A stretch of DNA of 64,000 nucleotides from Sulfurospirillum diekertiae (GTDB lineage Bacteria; Campylobacterota; Campylobacteria; Campylobacterales; Sulfurospirillaceae): contig NZ_CP021416.1 in NCBI RefSeq assembly GCF_002162315.1, forward strand, positions 2,802,207 through 2,866,206, written 5' to 3'. Below are positions 1 to 8,877 of this stretch, piece by piece. Within the stretch, counting starts at the first letter, position 1, and each line of letters begins with the position of its first letter. Below the pieces are notes generated by a model, which did not search any database, was not told the DNA's origin, and worked only from the letters and a program-made list of their open reading frames with translations. A program made the position numbers and the translations under genes.

Positions 1-744
1 GACCATAGAACGATTGGAGAGAACATGAACGCCCAAAGTGTGCACATGCTCCATAATTTTGTGAACCCCATAAAAATACTCATGATTTCCTGGCACATAG
101 TAAACCCCCAAACGACTCTGAATGGCACGCAAAGAGTCAAGTTTGTCACCAATTTGATTGACCGGCATATCGATCAAGTCGCCAGTAATGACAACCATGT
201 CCGCATCTAAAGCATTCACTTGCTTCACAACATCATCCATAAAGGACTTTCCAAGGGTTTTACCGATGTGCACATCCGTAATCTGAACAATGCTAAGCTC
301 CGATTCCAAACCATCGATGAAAATATCCACCTCTTTAATACGTGGTGCTTTCATACCATTGAGAAAGCCTTTGGTGATGTACGAGAGTGCGAGAATAAGC
401 ATCGTGACATCAAATACCATTTTGATAAACAATCGTCTGGAGTAATCATGAGGGATTTTGGCATAAGGAATATGAAAGAGATCGTAAAGGAGTGCCACAC
501 AAAATAACATAAAGGAGACACCAATCATCGCCGAAAAGAGTGTGTATAAAATGGGATCAAGGTTGTCCAAACGAAGGACTAAGAAGTAACATATTTCACA
601 TAGGGTAATGACGATCATCGCCCATTTGATTACATCTTGAATCTTAAAAAACAGATCCAAGCGTTTGAGAAAACGCTTGTAACTGTAGAAATTAATAAGC
701 GATAAAACCGCAATAGCAGCAAATGCGAACGAAAGGCGAAACAT
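1..744 (-). CDS. Membrane-anchored metallophosphoesterase (3' end outside window)
   Basis: The gene reads leftwards off the window edge, so only the first 248 residues are visible. Hydrophobic stretches at about residues 3-20, 42-57, 65-88 and 108-123 suggest an N-terminal membrane region. It is followed by the metal-binding motifs of calcineurin-like phosphoesterases: DVHIG near 156, GDLID near 187 and GNHEYFYG near 215. This layout is typical of YkuE/YaeI-type enzymes that act at the membrane on phosphoesters such as UDP-diacylglucosamine or on unknown substrates; the substrate here cannot be told. The start lies 13 bp after the stop of the alanine/sodium symporter gene, so co-transcription is likely. 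The downstream C-terminal His motifs are not seen because of the window edge. Confidence 0.85.
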   Translation of the reverse strand, partial: MFRLSFAFAAIAVLSLINFYSYKRFLKRLDLFFKIQDVIKWAMIVITLCEICYFLVLRLDNLDPILYTLFSAMIGVSFMLFCVALLYDLFHIPYAKIPHDYSRRLFIKMVFDVTMLILALSYITKGFLNGMKAPRIKEVDIFIDGLESELSIVQITDVHIGKTLGKSFMDDVVKQVNALDADMVVITGDLIDMPVNQIGDKLDSLRAIQSRLGVYYVPGNHEYFYGVHKIMEHVHTLGVHVLSNRSMV

Positions 745-757
745 ACCCTGTTTTTCC

Positions 758-2089
758 TTACTTGAGACTCTCAAAATAACGCTTACTCTCAGCCGAAATG
801 ACACGAGAGAGTAGCAGCAGTGCTATAAGGTTCGGAATTGCCATCATACCATTCATAAGATCTGAAAAATTCCAGACAAACTCAAGTTTCAGCATCGAGC
901 CAACCATCACACCTCCAATAAACAAAACACGGTATAAACGAATAAATCGCTCACCGAAGATGTACTCAAATGCCTTTTCACCGTAGTAACTCCACCCCAA
1001 AATCGTCGAATAGGCAAATAAAACAGTTGAAATCACAACTACAATTCCGCCAAATGTTCCTAAATGAAGCTGAAAGCTCTGCATTGTCAGTGCACTTGGA
1101 CTGACCCCTTGTTGCCAAAATGGCGAGATCAAGATAATGAGTGCTGTCATCGTACAAACCACTAAAGTATCAATAAATGTTTGAGTCATGCTGACTAAGG
1201 CTTGACGCACGGGATCGTTTGTTTTGGCTGCCGCTGCCGCAATAGGCGCTGAGCCAAGACCTGATTCGTTGGAAAAAACACCACGTGCGACACCGTAGCG
1301 AATAGCTGCTGCCATTGTAGCCCCTACAAATCCACCACCCGCAGCAATAGGGCTAAAGGCATAATGGAAAATAAGACCAAAGGCATCGCCTAATTTATCA
1401 AGGTTCATTGCTAAAATAACCAAAGAAACAGAGACATACGCCAAAATCATGAATGGGACAAGAAATGAGGTAAAGTTACCAATCGATTTAATCCCCCCCA
1501 AAATAACCACGGCTGTTAGGGTCAAAAGAACCACGCCTGTTACCCATGTTGGAATGGCCATTTCACTGCTTAAAATCTGAGCGACGGCATTGGCTTGTGT
1601 CATATTACCAATACCAAATGCTGCAATGGCAGTAAAAATAGCAAAAGCCATACCCAGTTTCGGCATATTAAGACCATACGTAAGGTAGTACATCGGACCA
1701 CCTTTAAAGCCATGATGATGTCCTTTTTGGCGGTATTTCACTGCGAGAACTGCCTCAGAGTATTTCGTTGCCATTCCTACAAGTCCCGTCATCCACATCC
1801 AAAAAACAGCTCCAGGGCCACCCAGAGTAATTGCTGTAGCAACACCTACAATGTTACCAATACCTACCGTTGCGGCAAGGGCTGTCATAAGGGCGGCAAA
1901 GTGACTGATTTCACCTTCACCATCACTCTCTTTGTGAAAAATAAGTTTTAACGCATGGGGCAACGCCCAAAACTGCATACCCCGTAAAATAACTGTCAAA
2001 TAAAGACCTGTACCTACTAGCAATACAAGCATTGGGGCACCCCAAACAATACCTGAAAGCGTCGCTACCAATTTTTCAATCATCTCCAT
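758..2089 (-). CDS. Alanine/glycine:sodium symporter (AGCS family)
   Basis: A 443-residue integral membrane protein with about ten hydrophobic segments and full family length. The conserved AGCS signatures are present: GNIVGVATAI near residue 77, GNMTQANAVA near 161 and the strongly conserved FSNESGLGSAPIAAAAAKT near 275. AGCS proteins import alanine or glycine with Na+ across the inner membrane. The gene begins 13 bp downstream of the uracil permease gene and ends 13 bp before the metallophosphoesterase, so the three probably share a transcript. Substrate preference between alanine, glycine or another small amino acid cannot be decided from sequence alone. Confidence 0.9.
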   Translation of the reverse strand: MEMIEKLVATLSGIVWGAPMLVLLVGTGLYLTVILRGMQFWALPHALKLIFHKESDGEGEISHFAALMTALAATVGIGNIVGVATAITLGGPGAVFWMWMTGLVGMATKYSEAVLAVKYRQKGHHHGFKGGPMYYLTYGLNMPKLGMAFAIFTAIAAFGIGNMTQANAVAQILSSEMAIPTWVTGVVLLTLTAVVILGGIKSIGNFTSFLVPFMILAYVSVSLVILAMNLDKLGDAFGLIFHYAFSPIAAGGGFVGATMAAAIRYGVARGVFSNESGLGSAPIAAAAAKTNDPVRQALVSMTQTFIDTLVVCTMTALIILISPFWQQGVSPSALTMQSFQLHLGTFGGIVVVISTVLFAYSTILGWSYYGEKAFEYIFGERFIRLYRVLFIGGVMVGSMLKLEFVWNFSDLMNGMMAIPNLIALLLLSRVISAESKRYFESLK

Positions 2090-2102
2090 CTATTTTCCTT
2101 AT

Positions 2103-3353
2103 TTATTGTTCGCTAATATGATGCCCTTTAGGCAACACCAAATTGAGTACAATACCCACAATCGCACCTAAACCAATACCGCTAAATGCAACTCCCCCCA
2201 TATCAACCACCATACCACCAATGGCTAAAACCAAAATCATGGAGACAATAATCATATTGCGAGGGTCATTCATATCGACTTGCTCTCTCACCATCGTTCC
2301 CAAACCAATGGAAGCGATAATACCAAAAAGAAGTAGCAAAATCCCGCCCATAACAGGAACAGGAATCGTGGCTAAAAGACCGCCCAATTTTCCCACAAAC
2401 GCTAAAATAATCGCAAAAAGTGCTGCCCAGGTCATAATGGCAGGATTGAATGCTTTAGTAATCGTAACCGCACCGGTAACTTCAGAATAGGTTGTATTTG
2501 GAGGGCCGCCTAGCATCGATGCCGCCGTTGTAGCAATCGCATCGCCTAAAAGAGTCGTTTTTAACCCGGGTTTTTTCAAATAATCGGTTTTAGTGACATT
2601 GCTGATGGTTAAAATACCACCCACATGCTCAACTGCTGGGGCAATAGCAATCGGTAAAATGTAAAGAATCGCTTCAAGATTCCACTCAGGGGTTACAAAA
2701 TTTGGTATGGCAAACCATGCCGCTTTGGCTACCGAGTCAAAACTCACAATGCCCAAAATAAGCGAAACAGTATACCCAGCGATAATTCCACATAAAATAG
2801 GCAGTAACTTCAGCACACCTTTGCCTAAAAGCGCTACCAAAAGGGTTACGATCAGCGCTGACATTGAAACCATCATCGCTTGATGAAGCGGGACTAAAAC
2901 AATCGCACCATCACCCGTTTTTCCCATTGCCATATTCACCGCTACAGGAGAGAGAATCAAACCAATCGTCATAATAACAGGGCCTACGACCACTGCGGGA
3001 AAAATCTTATGCAAAAAGTCTGAGCCTTTAATACGAACAAGAATACTTAAGAAAAAATAGAATAACCCTGCCGCCGCAAGCCCGCACAGCGTACCCGCTA
3101 ATCCCCATGTTTTAAGCCCGTAAATAATCGGCGCTATAAACGAAAAAGATGACGCTAAAAAAATAGGAGGGATCTGCTCGCGTGTGGTGAGTTGAAACAA
3201 AAGCGTTCCGAGACCTGCGGTGAAGAGCGCAACATTGGGGTCTAATCCTGTCAAGATTGGCACTAAAACTAATGCACCAAAAGCAACAAATAAAAACTGC
3301 AACCCAATAATACTGTCCTTAAACCTAAAATTGTAATCTGTTTTGTGTAACAT
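2103..3353 (-). CDS. uraA: Uracil/xanthine permease (NCS2 family, UraA type)
   Basis: A 416-residue membrane protein with the hydrophobic pattern of nucleobase:cation symporter-2 transporters. The motif AVEHVGGI near residue 242 (Glu of the substrate site) and GGPPNTTYSEVTGAV near 278 are characteristic of UraA/PyrP uracil permeases. The ATG at 3353 is chosen because a GAGG ribosome-binding site lies six bases upstream; an in-frame TTG directly before it would leave no spacing. It sits 50 bp downstream of dxr and 13 bp upstream of the AGCS symporter gene in the same orientation. Uracil import fits a pyrimidine salvage role; xanthine transport is the main alternative. Confidence 0.88.
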   Translation of the reverse strand: MLHKTDYNFRFKDSIIGLQFLFVAFGALVLVPILTGLDPNVALFTAGLGTLLFQLTTREQIPPIFLASSFSFIAPIIYGLKTWGLAGTLCGLAAAGLFYFFLSILVRIKGSDFLHKIFPAVVVGPVIMTIGLILSPVAVNMAMGKTGDGAIVLVPLHQAMMVSMSALIVTLLVALLGKGVLKLLPILCGIIAGYTVSLILGIVSFDSVAKAAWFAIPNFVTPEWNLEAILYILPIAIAPAVEHVGGILTISNVTKTDYLKKPGLKTTLLGDAIATTAASMLGGPPNTTYSEVTGAVTITKAFNPAIMTWAALFAIILAFVGKLGGLLATIPVPVMGGILLLLFGIIASIGLGTMVREQVDMNDPRNMIIVSMILVLAIGGMVVDMGGVAFSGIGLGAIVGIVLNLVLPKGHHISEQ

Positions 3354-3404
3354 CAATACCTCTTGATGGAGAATTTTTCTGTTTGGAAATCTTTACATGT
3401 ACCG

Positions 3405-4475
3405 TTAAAAGGATAAGCAGTAACGTCTCACTTCGCGATCAATTTCAAAGACCTCATCCAAGCTTTTGGGAATGGCATCTTCAAAGTGTCGATACGCTTT
3501 AATCGTTCGTTCTGCGAGCTCTAAAATATTAATCTCTTGATTAAAAAACTTTGCGATGCCCACTTCATTGGCTGCATTGATCACAACGCCGCGTGTTGGA
3601 TGGGCTAATACGTCCTCTTTGATCTCCCAAATCGGATAACGTGCTGCTTCAATTTTTTGAAACGAAAAGGAGCCAATAGAAGCAAGATCAAGGGAAGGTA
3701 AAATAGGCTCTTCCACTTCGCCTACCAGAGCAAACGCAATGGGTAGTTTCATATCTGCAACCGCTAAATGAGCTGTTGTACTACCATCTTTAAAATTAAT
3801 AAAGGCATGTATTAGGGATTTTGGTTCGATGATGGCATCAAGTCTATCAACACCAAAAAGCCATTTAGCCTCTAAAAGTTCAAAGAGTTTATTGGTCATG
3901 GTCGCACTATCAATGGTTATCTTCGCGCCCATACTCCAATTAGGATGTTTGAGAGCATCCTGAAAAGACATCTTTCCAAGTTCTTCAAGGGGGGTGTCAC
4001 GAAAAGCGCCACCACTCGCAGTAATCGTCATGCCACGAACTGGGCGTTTTCCTAAAAGATACCACAGCCCAAAATGTTCACTATCAATAGGGGTAATATG
4101 AGAGGTATCCAACAGATGCCCTGCCACGACAAGAGATTCTTTATTGGCAAGTGCTAAGCGTTTTCCAAGTCGCAATGCTTCAATGCTAGGAGCTAGCCCA
4201 ACAAATCCAACCAAAGCATTGACAACCAAATAGCTCTGTGTTTTTTGTAAGAGCTCTAAAATACCCTCTTTACCGACAAATACATTGGTATGATTGACCA
4301 ATTTACGATCATTTGCGTCACTAATGGCAACGTATTTGGGGTGGTGCTCTTTAATTTGTTCATTAAGAAGTGCAATATTTTTACCCGCAACTAGGGCTTC
4401 TACCATAATACCAAAACGTTTTGCAATGATCAGCGCATTGACGCCAATGGAGCCTGTTGAGCCTAAAAGTACCAC
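3405..4475 (-). CDS. dxr: 1-deoxy-D-xylulose 5-phosphate reductoisomerase
   Basis: Converts 1-deoxy-D-xylulose 5-phosphate to 2-C-methyl-D-erythritol 4-phosphate with NADPH, the first committed step of the MEP isoprenoid pathway. The N-terminal dinucleotide-binding motif GSTGSIG is at residues 5-11, NKES near 113, the substrate/metal region ASGGAFRDTP near 153 and IDSATMTNKLFE near 186. At 356 residues it is slightly short of the E. coli enzyme but typical for Campylobacterota. The start is GTG, placed immediately after the cdsA stop codon with no spacing, which implies translational coupling. The cdsA-dxr adjacency is conserved in Campylobacter. Confidence 0.96.
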   Translation of the reverse strand: MVLLGSTGSIGVNALIIAKRFGIMVEALVAGKNIALLNEQIKEHHPKYVAISDANDRKLVNHTNVFVGKEGILELLQKTQSYLVVNALVGFVGLAPSIEALRLGKRLALANKESLVVAGHLLDTSHITPIDSEHFGLWYLLGKRPVRGMTITASGGAFRDTPLEELGKMSFQDALKHPNWSMGAKITIDSATMTNKLFELLEAKWLFGVDRLDAIIEPKSLIHAFINFKDGSTTAHLAVADMKLPIAFALVGEVEEPILPSLDLASIGSFSFQKIEAARYPIWEIKEDVLAHPTRGVVINAANEVGIAKFFNQEINILELAERTIKAYRHFEDAIPKSLDEVFEIDREVRRYCLSF

Positions 4476-5279
4476 TTACGCGAGCCCCCGAAGCAAGATG
4501 ACCATGACCACGCCACCAAAAAGGTAACCATCGAGTCTGTCTAACATTCCACCATGCCCAGGGAAGAGCGTACCACTGTCTTTTAGCCCCGCTTCTCGTT
4601 TGAGATAACTCTCAAAAAGATCACCAAATACAGATGACACAGAGGTCACAAAGGCAATGAGCGCCGAAAGCCACAATGGAATCAAAAACGTGCCATAGAG
4701 CGCACCCACGACGGTAGCAATCACCACACCACCAACAACACCTTCAAGTGTTTTATTGGGAGAAGTTGGGGAAAAAGGTGTTTTACCAATGCTTTTACCT
4801 ACGCAATATGCACCTGTATCGGTAAGGGCTACGACGATCACAAGCCATACCAAAACGGACATGCCAAAATCATGGTAAAGAGCGTAAAGAAATAGCATCG
4901 AAACCGAAGGGTATAAAAAAGGTGCAAGAAGTTTATAATTCACATTTTTAGTGTAAGCCATAACTGCCAAAAATCCAATCAGCGCTAAATAGATCAGATC
5001 ATCAGGATTGGGGTAGACAAATGCTGCCAACCATAAAAGTACCGCATACACATACAGTTTATTGTCTTTGACATCAAAAAGGTTCATCGCCTCATAAAAA
5101 GCGAGTAAATACATAGCACCAAGAATGAGCCATGTGAGGAGTGTGTTGTTTAAAAATGCGACCACTATAGCAAATGCGAGCATCACAAAGCCCGTGAAAA
5201 CGCGCTGCTTATTTGATTCGTAGAGTGCTTTAAAGTTCATAGGGACTCTTTTAAGGATGTTGTCTAAAGAGGCAATCAT
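4476..5279 (-). CDS. cdsA: Phosphatidate cytidylyltransferase (CDP-diglyceride synthase)
   Basis: Makes CDP-diacylglycerol from phosphatidate and CTP, the branch point of phospholipid synthesis in the inner membrane. Several hydrophobic segments span residues 15-210. The family signature lies at the C terminus, about residues 216-252: VFGDLFESYLKR, then KDSGTLFPGHGG and LDRLDG with the conserved aspartates. The 267-residue form starts at an ATG at 5279. A second in-frame ATG at 5240 (MNFKALYES) gives a protein closer in length to Campylobacter CdsA and may be the real start; neither has a strong ribosome-binding site. It is followed directly by dxr. Confidence 0.94.
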   Translation of the reverse strand: MIASLDNILKRVPMNFKALYESNKQRVFTGFVMLAFAIVVAFLNNTLLTWLILGAMYLLAFYEAMNLFDVKDNKLYVYAVLLWLAAFVYPNPDDLIYLALIGFLAVMAYTKNVNYKLLAPFLYPSVSMLFLYALYHDFGMSVLVWLVIVVALTDTGAYCVGKSIGKTPFSPTSPNKTLEGVVGGVVIATVVGALYGTFLIPLWLSALIAFVTSVSSVFGDLFESYLKREAGLKDSGTLFPGHGGMLDRLDGYLFGGVVMVILLRGLA

Positions 5280-5297
5280 AGCAAAGTCAAGGTGAGG

Positions 5298-5636
5298 CTA
5301 AGCTTTAACGTCTAAATGACCATCATGTACGGCAGGGACTTCCTCTTCTTCGGCTTCAGGATGCTTTTTCATCTCCTCTTGTTGCTTCATTTGCTCTTCC
5401 GTCGCACCATTTTCTTCTTCACCTCTTTGGCGCTCATGCTCATTTTCAGGATCAATTTTATAGGTCTCTTCAGCAGGTCTTACATCCTCAACAACCTCTT
5501 CTTTTTCATTCTGCATTGCTTCAGCTATCATACTTTGCATCTGAACACTATTTTGATAGTCCATCTGTTTTGCCGCTTGCACGGTTACCATTTGGTTAGC
5601 ATAAACAACATTTCCAATAGGACCAACACTTGCCAT
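5298..5636 (-). CDS. Small acidic conserved protein (Cj1348-like position)
   Basis: A 112-residue protein with no signal peptide or membrane segment. The first 50 residues are mixed and rich in Gln and Met; residues 45-105 are strongly charged with many Glu and Lys (for example EEENGATEEQMKQQEEM), predicted helical and probably coiled. It starts with ATG behind an excellent AGGAGG site. It lies between the NFACT gene and cdsA, the same place as the small coiled-coil gene Cj1348 of Campylobacter jejuni, so it is probably the orthologue (inference from synteny). No function is assignable from the sequence. Confidence 0.7.
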   Translation of the reverse strand: MASVGPIGNVVYANQMVTVQAAKQMDYQNSVQMQSMIAEAMQNEKEEVVEDVRPAEETYKIDPENEHERQRGEEENGATEEQMKQQEEMKKHPEAEEEEVPAVHDGHLDVKA

Positions 5637-5664
5637 AAAAGCCTCCTGTTTGCATACATTTCAC

Positions 5665-5790
5665 AAGCAAAAGCTCGTAAAACTACGTTAGCCACGAGGG
5701 CACTGAAGCTTGGTTCACTTTTATTTTTTACACGCTTCTTAAGCAAAGCCTAAAAAGCTACGCTGCGCTATGCACTAAAGCTTGGCTCTT
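5665..5790. repeat. Two degenerate ~50-bp intergenic repeat units
   Basis: The 173-bp gap between the NFACT gene and the small acidic gene holds two related segments (about 5668-5715 and 5738-5785). Both read roughly AAGCAAA, a CTxxAAAA(G/A)CTACG core, then a CACTxAAGCTTGG end. A third related segment is at 7190-7240 upstream of the same NFACT gene. They have no obvious ORF. They look like decayed copies of an intergenic repeat family. Confidence 0.5.
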
Positions 5791-5809
5791 TCGAGCCAGA
5801 ACCAGAATT

Positions 5810-7144
5810 CTACTCTTTGTATATTTTAAGCGTTTGATACTCTTCATAAGCAACATTCGCTCCATCAAAAGGCTTCACGTTTTTACGTTTCGTATAATCG
5901 ACCAAATAGCCGCCTTTTTGAGAGAGGCTAAACTCCACACACAATTTTGCAGCAAATATAAGCACCGATTCGGGAACGCTCTGTTTTTCGGTGCAAATGA
6001 TGACATGAGAGGAAGGTATATCTTTTACATGTAACCATATATCGTTCTTTTTCGCCTCTTGCAAGAGCGCGATGTTCCCTTTTTCATTTTTACCGAGCAA
6101 AATGCGATACCCCTCTAACAAAAAGGTCTCATACAAATTGCTTTCATCGCCTTTTTGCTTTGATTTGCGCTGTTTTGGCACTAAAATATGTATCTCTTCA
6201 GGATCATGTGCCGCGTTAATAACCCCCACCATTCGCTCCAAAAAGAGTCGTTTCTCTTCCAAGTTTTCTTTCTGACGATGCACAGAGAGTGCTTTTGACG
6301 TAGTTTCTTCGACTTTTTTAAAGAGCATATTCGCTGCCATTTGCGGCGTTTGTGCTTGTGGCAGATTGATCGTCACATCATGCCCTTCAAAATCTTGCAA
6401 CGTCACGCTCTCTTGATACCCTTTGATCGCATTGGTGTGCAAATAGGCCAAAACCAAGGTTGCCTCTTTTTGCACCTCGTCACTTTTCACCATCAACTCT
6501 TCTTCATTTTCGAGTGCATCAATTGCTTGGGAGAGCTTCGTGATCTTTTTCACCACCTGTGCAATCTTCTGTTTTTTGATCTCTTCAAGCTTTACATGTA
6601 AGCGTTTTTCGTACGCATCTTTAAGATACTCCTCCAAGGTTACGTTTAGGTCAAATGGCTTCTCTTTGAGCTCTTTGGGCGGCAATTTCTCCAGGACTTC
6701 ACCCACTTTAACACTGCGAAACGAAACACTCGCGTCAATATGGCGCATTGCCTCTAAAACCACTTCGTTTTCATCCAAAATAATCACATTGGTATTGCGC
6801 CCCGTAAATTCCAATTGCAACGTTGTACGCATCGCTTTGTAACTCGAACTCGCCAACACCCCAATGCGCCAGATGCGGTTCCCCTCTTCCACGTCCATCG
6901 ACTCGATCTTCGCATTGGAAAACCGTTTGGCAAGCAGAACATCAAAAGGTGCGGTATAACGCTTGGCTTGTTTGAAATCTTCTTTAAAGAACATAAAAGA
7001 GTCCCCGCGCCCAAGGTCAATAAACAGTGGCTCTCCCGCTTCAAAAATAATGCGCAAAACACTATCATCCACACGGTAAATCGAGGAAATTTTACGGTAT
7101 TGCTTTAAATAGTCATTGATACAAACCAGTTCACTGTGTTTCAT
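5810..7144 (-). CDS. NFACT-family protein, RqcH/Rqc2 homologue (fibronectin-binding A-like)
   Basis: A 444-residue soluble protein with the NFACT layout: NFACT-N (about residues 1-150, including GRNTNVIILDENE near 115), a helical/coiled-coil middle (170-310) and NFACT-R at the C terminus with the signature DIWLHVKDIPSSHVII near 370. RqcH proteins bind stalled 50S subunits and add C-terminal alanine tails that mark nascent chains for degradation; older annotations call them fibronectin-binding. The Asp-Arg pair needed for tRNA recruitment in Bacillus RqcH appears here as Asn-Arg (EGNRIWRIGV near residue 85), if my alignment by eye is right. At 444 residues it is shorter than the roughly 570-residue Firmicute protein. 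Synteny matches Cj1349. Confidence 0.85.
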   Translation of the reverse strand: MKHSELVCINDYLKQYRKISSIYRVDDSVLRIIFEAGEPLFIDLGRGDSFMFFKEDFKQAKRYTAPFDVLLAKRFSNAKIESMDVEEGNRIWRIGVLASSSYKAMRTTLQLEFTGRNTNVIILDENEVVLEAMRHIDASVSFRSVKVGEVLEKLPPKELKEKPFDLNVTLEEYLKDAYEKRLHVKLEEIKKQKIAQVVKKITKLSQAIDALENEEELMVKSDEVQKEATLVLAYLHTNAIKGYQESVTLQDFEGHDVTINLPQAQTPQMAANMLFKKVEETTSKALSVHRQKENLEEKRLFLERMVGVINAAHDPEEIHILVPKQRKSKQKGDESNLYETFLLEGYRILLGKNEKGNIALLQEAKKNDIWLHVKDIPSSHVIICTEKQSVPESVLIFAAKLCVEFSLSQKGGYLVDYTKRKNVKPFDGANVAYEEYQTLKIYKE

Positions 7145-7189
7145 ACATCTCTTTTTTCATTTTTAATTGGAGTTCTTAGCAGAACTCTT

Positions 7190-7240
7190 GACACGTTTTT
7201 AAAGCAAAACTCTAAAAACTACGTTAACACTAGGTTTTCT
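7190..7240. repeat. Third copy of the degenerate intergenic repeat
   Basis: This segment between the glycerate kinase end and the NFACT start carries ACACGTTTTTAAAGCAAAAC and CTAAAAACTACGTT. It is similar to the unit at 5728-5785, which has ACACGCTTCTTAAGCAAAGC and CTAAAAAGCTACGCT. Only the core is conserved. The match was made by eye and several mismatches are present. Confidence 0.4.
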
Positions 7241-7278
7241 TTGGCAGAATGCCAACGCACCTTTGGTGCTTTTGCCTC

Positions 7279-8424
7279 TTATGAGGCAGAATTTTTTATT
7301 AATTTGATCAGTCTAAATATCTCTTTTACACTCTGTTTTACTAGTTTTTCAGCCCTTGATTTTTCCATCGCCTCTTCCAAACTCATGGGGTAGCGCATCA
7401 CTGAAAAAATGGCATCCACACCCTCATGCTCTTCAAGCTCATCGGCAATGCCACCACCTAAGGCGATGAGGGGCACACCTGCTTTTTTACAGCGCTTGGA
7501 GACGCCACTGAGCACTTTGCCCATCAACGATTGTCTATCGATGCGTCCTTCTCCTGTCAACACAAGCGTTGCATTGTTAAGATGGGCATCAAAGCCGATC
7601 TGATCTAAAATAATCTCAATGCCAGAGCGAAGGGTCGCATTTAAAAAGGCTTGCATACCGCCACCCATGCCGCCCGCCGCGCCTGAGCCTGCATTCATTG
7701 CGACATCTTTGTCTAGTGTATTTTTCAAAACCTGTGTAAAATGTTTCATTCCTGCATCAAGGCGTTCGATCATCGCCTCATCTGCCCCTTTTTGCGCGGC
7801 ATACACATGCGCTGAACCGCTTGGTCCATACATCACGTTATCGACATCGCACGCGACAATAAATTCACAGGTTTTAAGCTCGGGTAAAACATGGCTTTCA
7901 TCGATATGATGCACACTCTCCAAAATCGCGCCACCCAAACCAAGCTCTTTACCAGATGCATCCAAAAAGCGATACCCCAGTGCTTGAAGCATTCCAAGGG
8001 CGGCATCATTGGTCGCACTACCGCCAATGCCGACAATAAACTTTCGACACCCTTTTTCAATCGCATCTTTGATCTGCTCACCTACGCCAAACGTTGTCGT
8101 AAGAAGTGGATTGCGTTTTTCTTTGGGAACGAGCGGAAGCCCACCTGCTTGTGCCATCTCAATGACAGCGGTGGTGCCATCTTCCAAAATGCCATACTGC
8201 GCGCTGATCGGATTCATCAATGGGTCATGCACCTTACATGTAACGATCTTGCCTTTCACATTTTGCATCAGCGCTGAGAGCATTCCCTCGCCGCCATCGG
8301 CAATATAACACGAATGCACATCCGCCTCGGTATAAACTTCTTTAATACCCTCTTCTATCCACGCGGAGAGCTCCTGAGAACTCGCACATCCTTTAAATGA
8401 ATCAATTGCTAAAACCACTTTCAT
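7279..8424 (-). CDS. Glycerate kinase (GlxK/GarK family)
   Basis: Phosphorylates D-glycerate, giving 2- or 3-phosphoglycerate, and so links glycerate to lower glycolysis. The N terminus MKVVLAIDSFKGCASSQEL, the ADGGEGML motif near residue 44, GIGGSATNDAALGML near 131, GSGAAGGMGGG near 247 and TGEGRID near 291 are all hallmarks of the type-1 glycerate kinase fold. At 381 residues it has full family length. Its 3' end runs to about 130 bp downstream of the NFACT start. Its start codon overlaps the ogt stop by four bases (ATGA), so translation is probably coupled to ogt. Confidence 0.93.
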   Translation of the reverse strand: MKVVLAIDSFKGCASSQELSAWIEEGIKEVYTEADVHSCYIADGGEGMLSALMQNVKGKIVTCKVHDPLMNPISAQYGILEDGTTAVIEMAQAGGLPLVPKEKRNPLLTTTFGVGEQIKDAIEKGCRKFIVGIGGSATNDAALGMLQALGYRFLDASGKELGLGGAILESVHHIDESHVLPELKTCEFIVACDVDNVMYGPSGSAHVYAAQKGADEAMIERLDAGMKHFTQVLKNTLDKDVAMNAGSGAAGGMGGGMQAFLNATLRSGIEIILDQIGFDAHLNNATLVLTGEGRIDRQSLMGKVLSGVSKRCKKAGVPLIALGGGIADELEEHEGVDAIFSVMRYPMSLEEAMEKSRAEKLVKQSVKEIFRLIKLIKNSAS

Positions 8425-8876
8425 CGATATTTCTGCTCCAATGCTAATAAATATTCTTTACGCCACAATCCTCCACCATACCCTCCAATGCCGCCATCTT
8501 TGGCGATCACACGGTGGCAGGGAATCACAATGGCAATTCTGTTTTTGCCATTGGCATTTGCAACTGCGCGTGTGGCTTTGGGATGCTTGAGCAGTTCGGC
8601 TTCACGGCTGTACGAAATGGTCTCGCCGTAAGGAATGTTTTGAAGTGTTTTCCAAACACTCTCTTGAAACGGTGTCCCTTTAGGATGCAAAGGCACGCTA
8701 AATGTTTTGAGTTTACCTGAAAAGTACGCTTCCAACTCATGTTTTAAAAGCTCAATGTGAGGGTTTGAGTCTTTCATAATCTCGCCATTGTCATCAAAAT
8801 CAAGCCCGCAAATGCCTTTCGCATCTGCGCTGATCAACAACAATCCCACCGGTGAAGAAAAAGTGCAGTGTACCAT
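8421..8876 (-). CDS. ogt: Methylated-DNA-protein-cysteine methyltransferase
   Basis: Repairs O6-alkylguanine by transferring the alkyl group to its own cysteine. The active-site motif IPCHRVI is present with Cys120, followed by GGYGGGLWRKEYLLALE, which matches the conserved C terminus. The helix-turn-helix region with PYGETISYSREA near residue 82 is also present. At 151 residues it is the short Ogt type without the Ada regulatory domain. It sits in a tight run with the acetyltransferase (1-bp gap upstream) and the glycerate kinase (4-bp overlap downstream), which looks like an operon without an obvious pathway link. Confidence 0.95.
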   Translation of the reverse strand: MVHCTFSSPVGLLLISADAKGICGLDFDDNGEIMKDSNPHIELLKHELEAYFSGKLKTFSVPLHPKGTPFQESVWKTLQNIPYGETISYSREAELLKHPKATRAVANANGKNRIAIVIPCHRVIAKDGGIGGYGGGLWRKEYLLALEQKYR

Positions 8877-8877
8877 G

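Noticed and set aside
220-507. Plus-strand open frames at 25-507
   Set aside because: They are antisense to a minus-strand metallophosphoesterase whose frame is continuous from 744 to the window edge with all three metal motifs.
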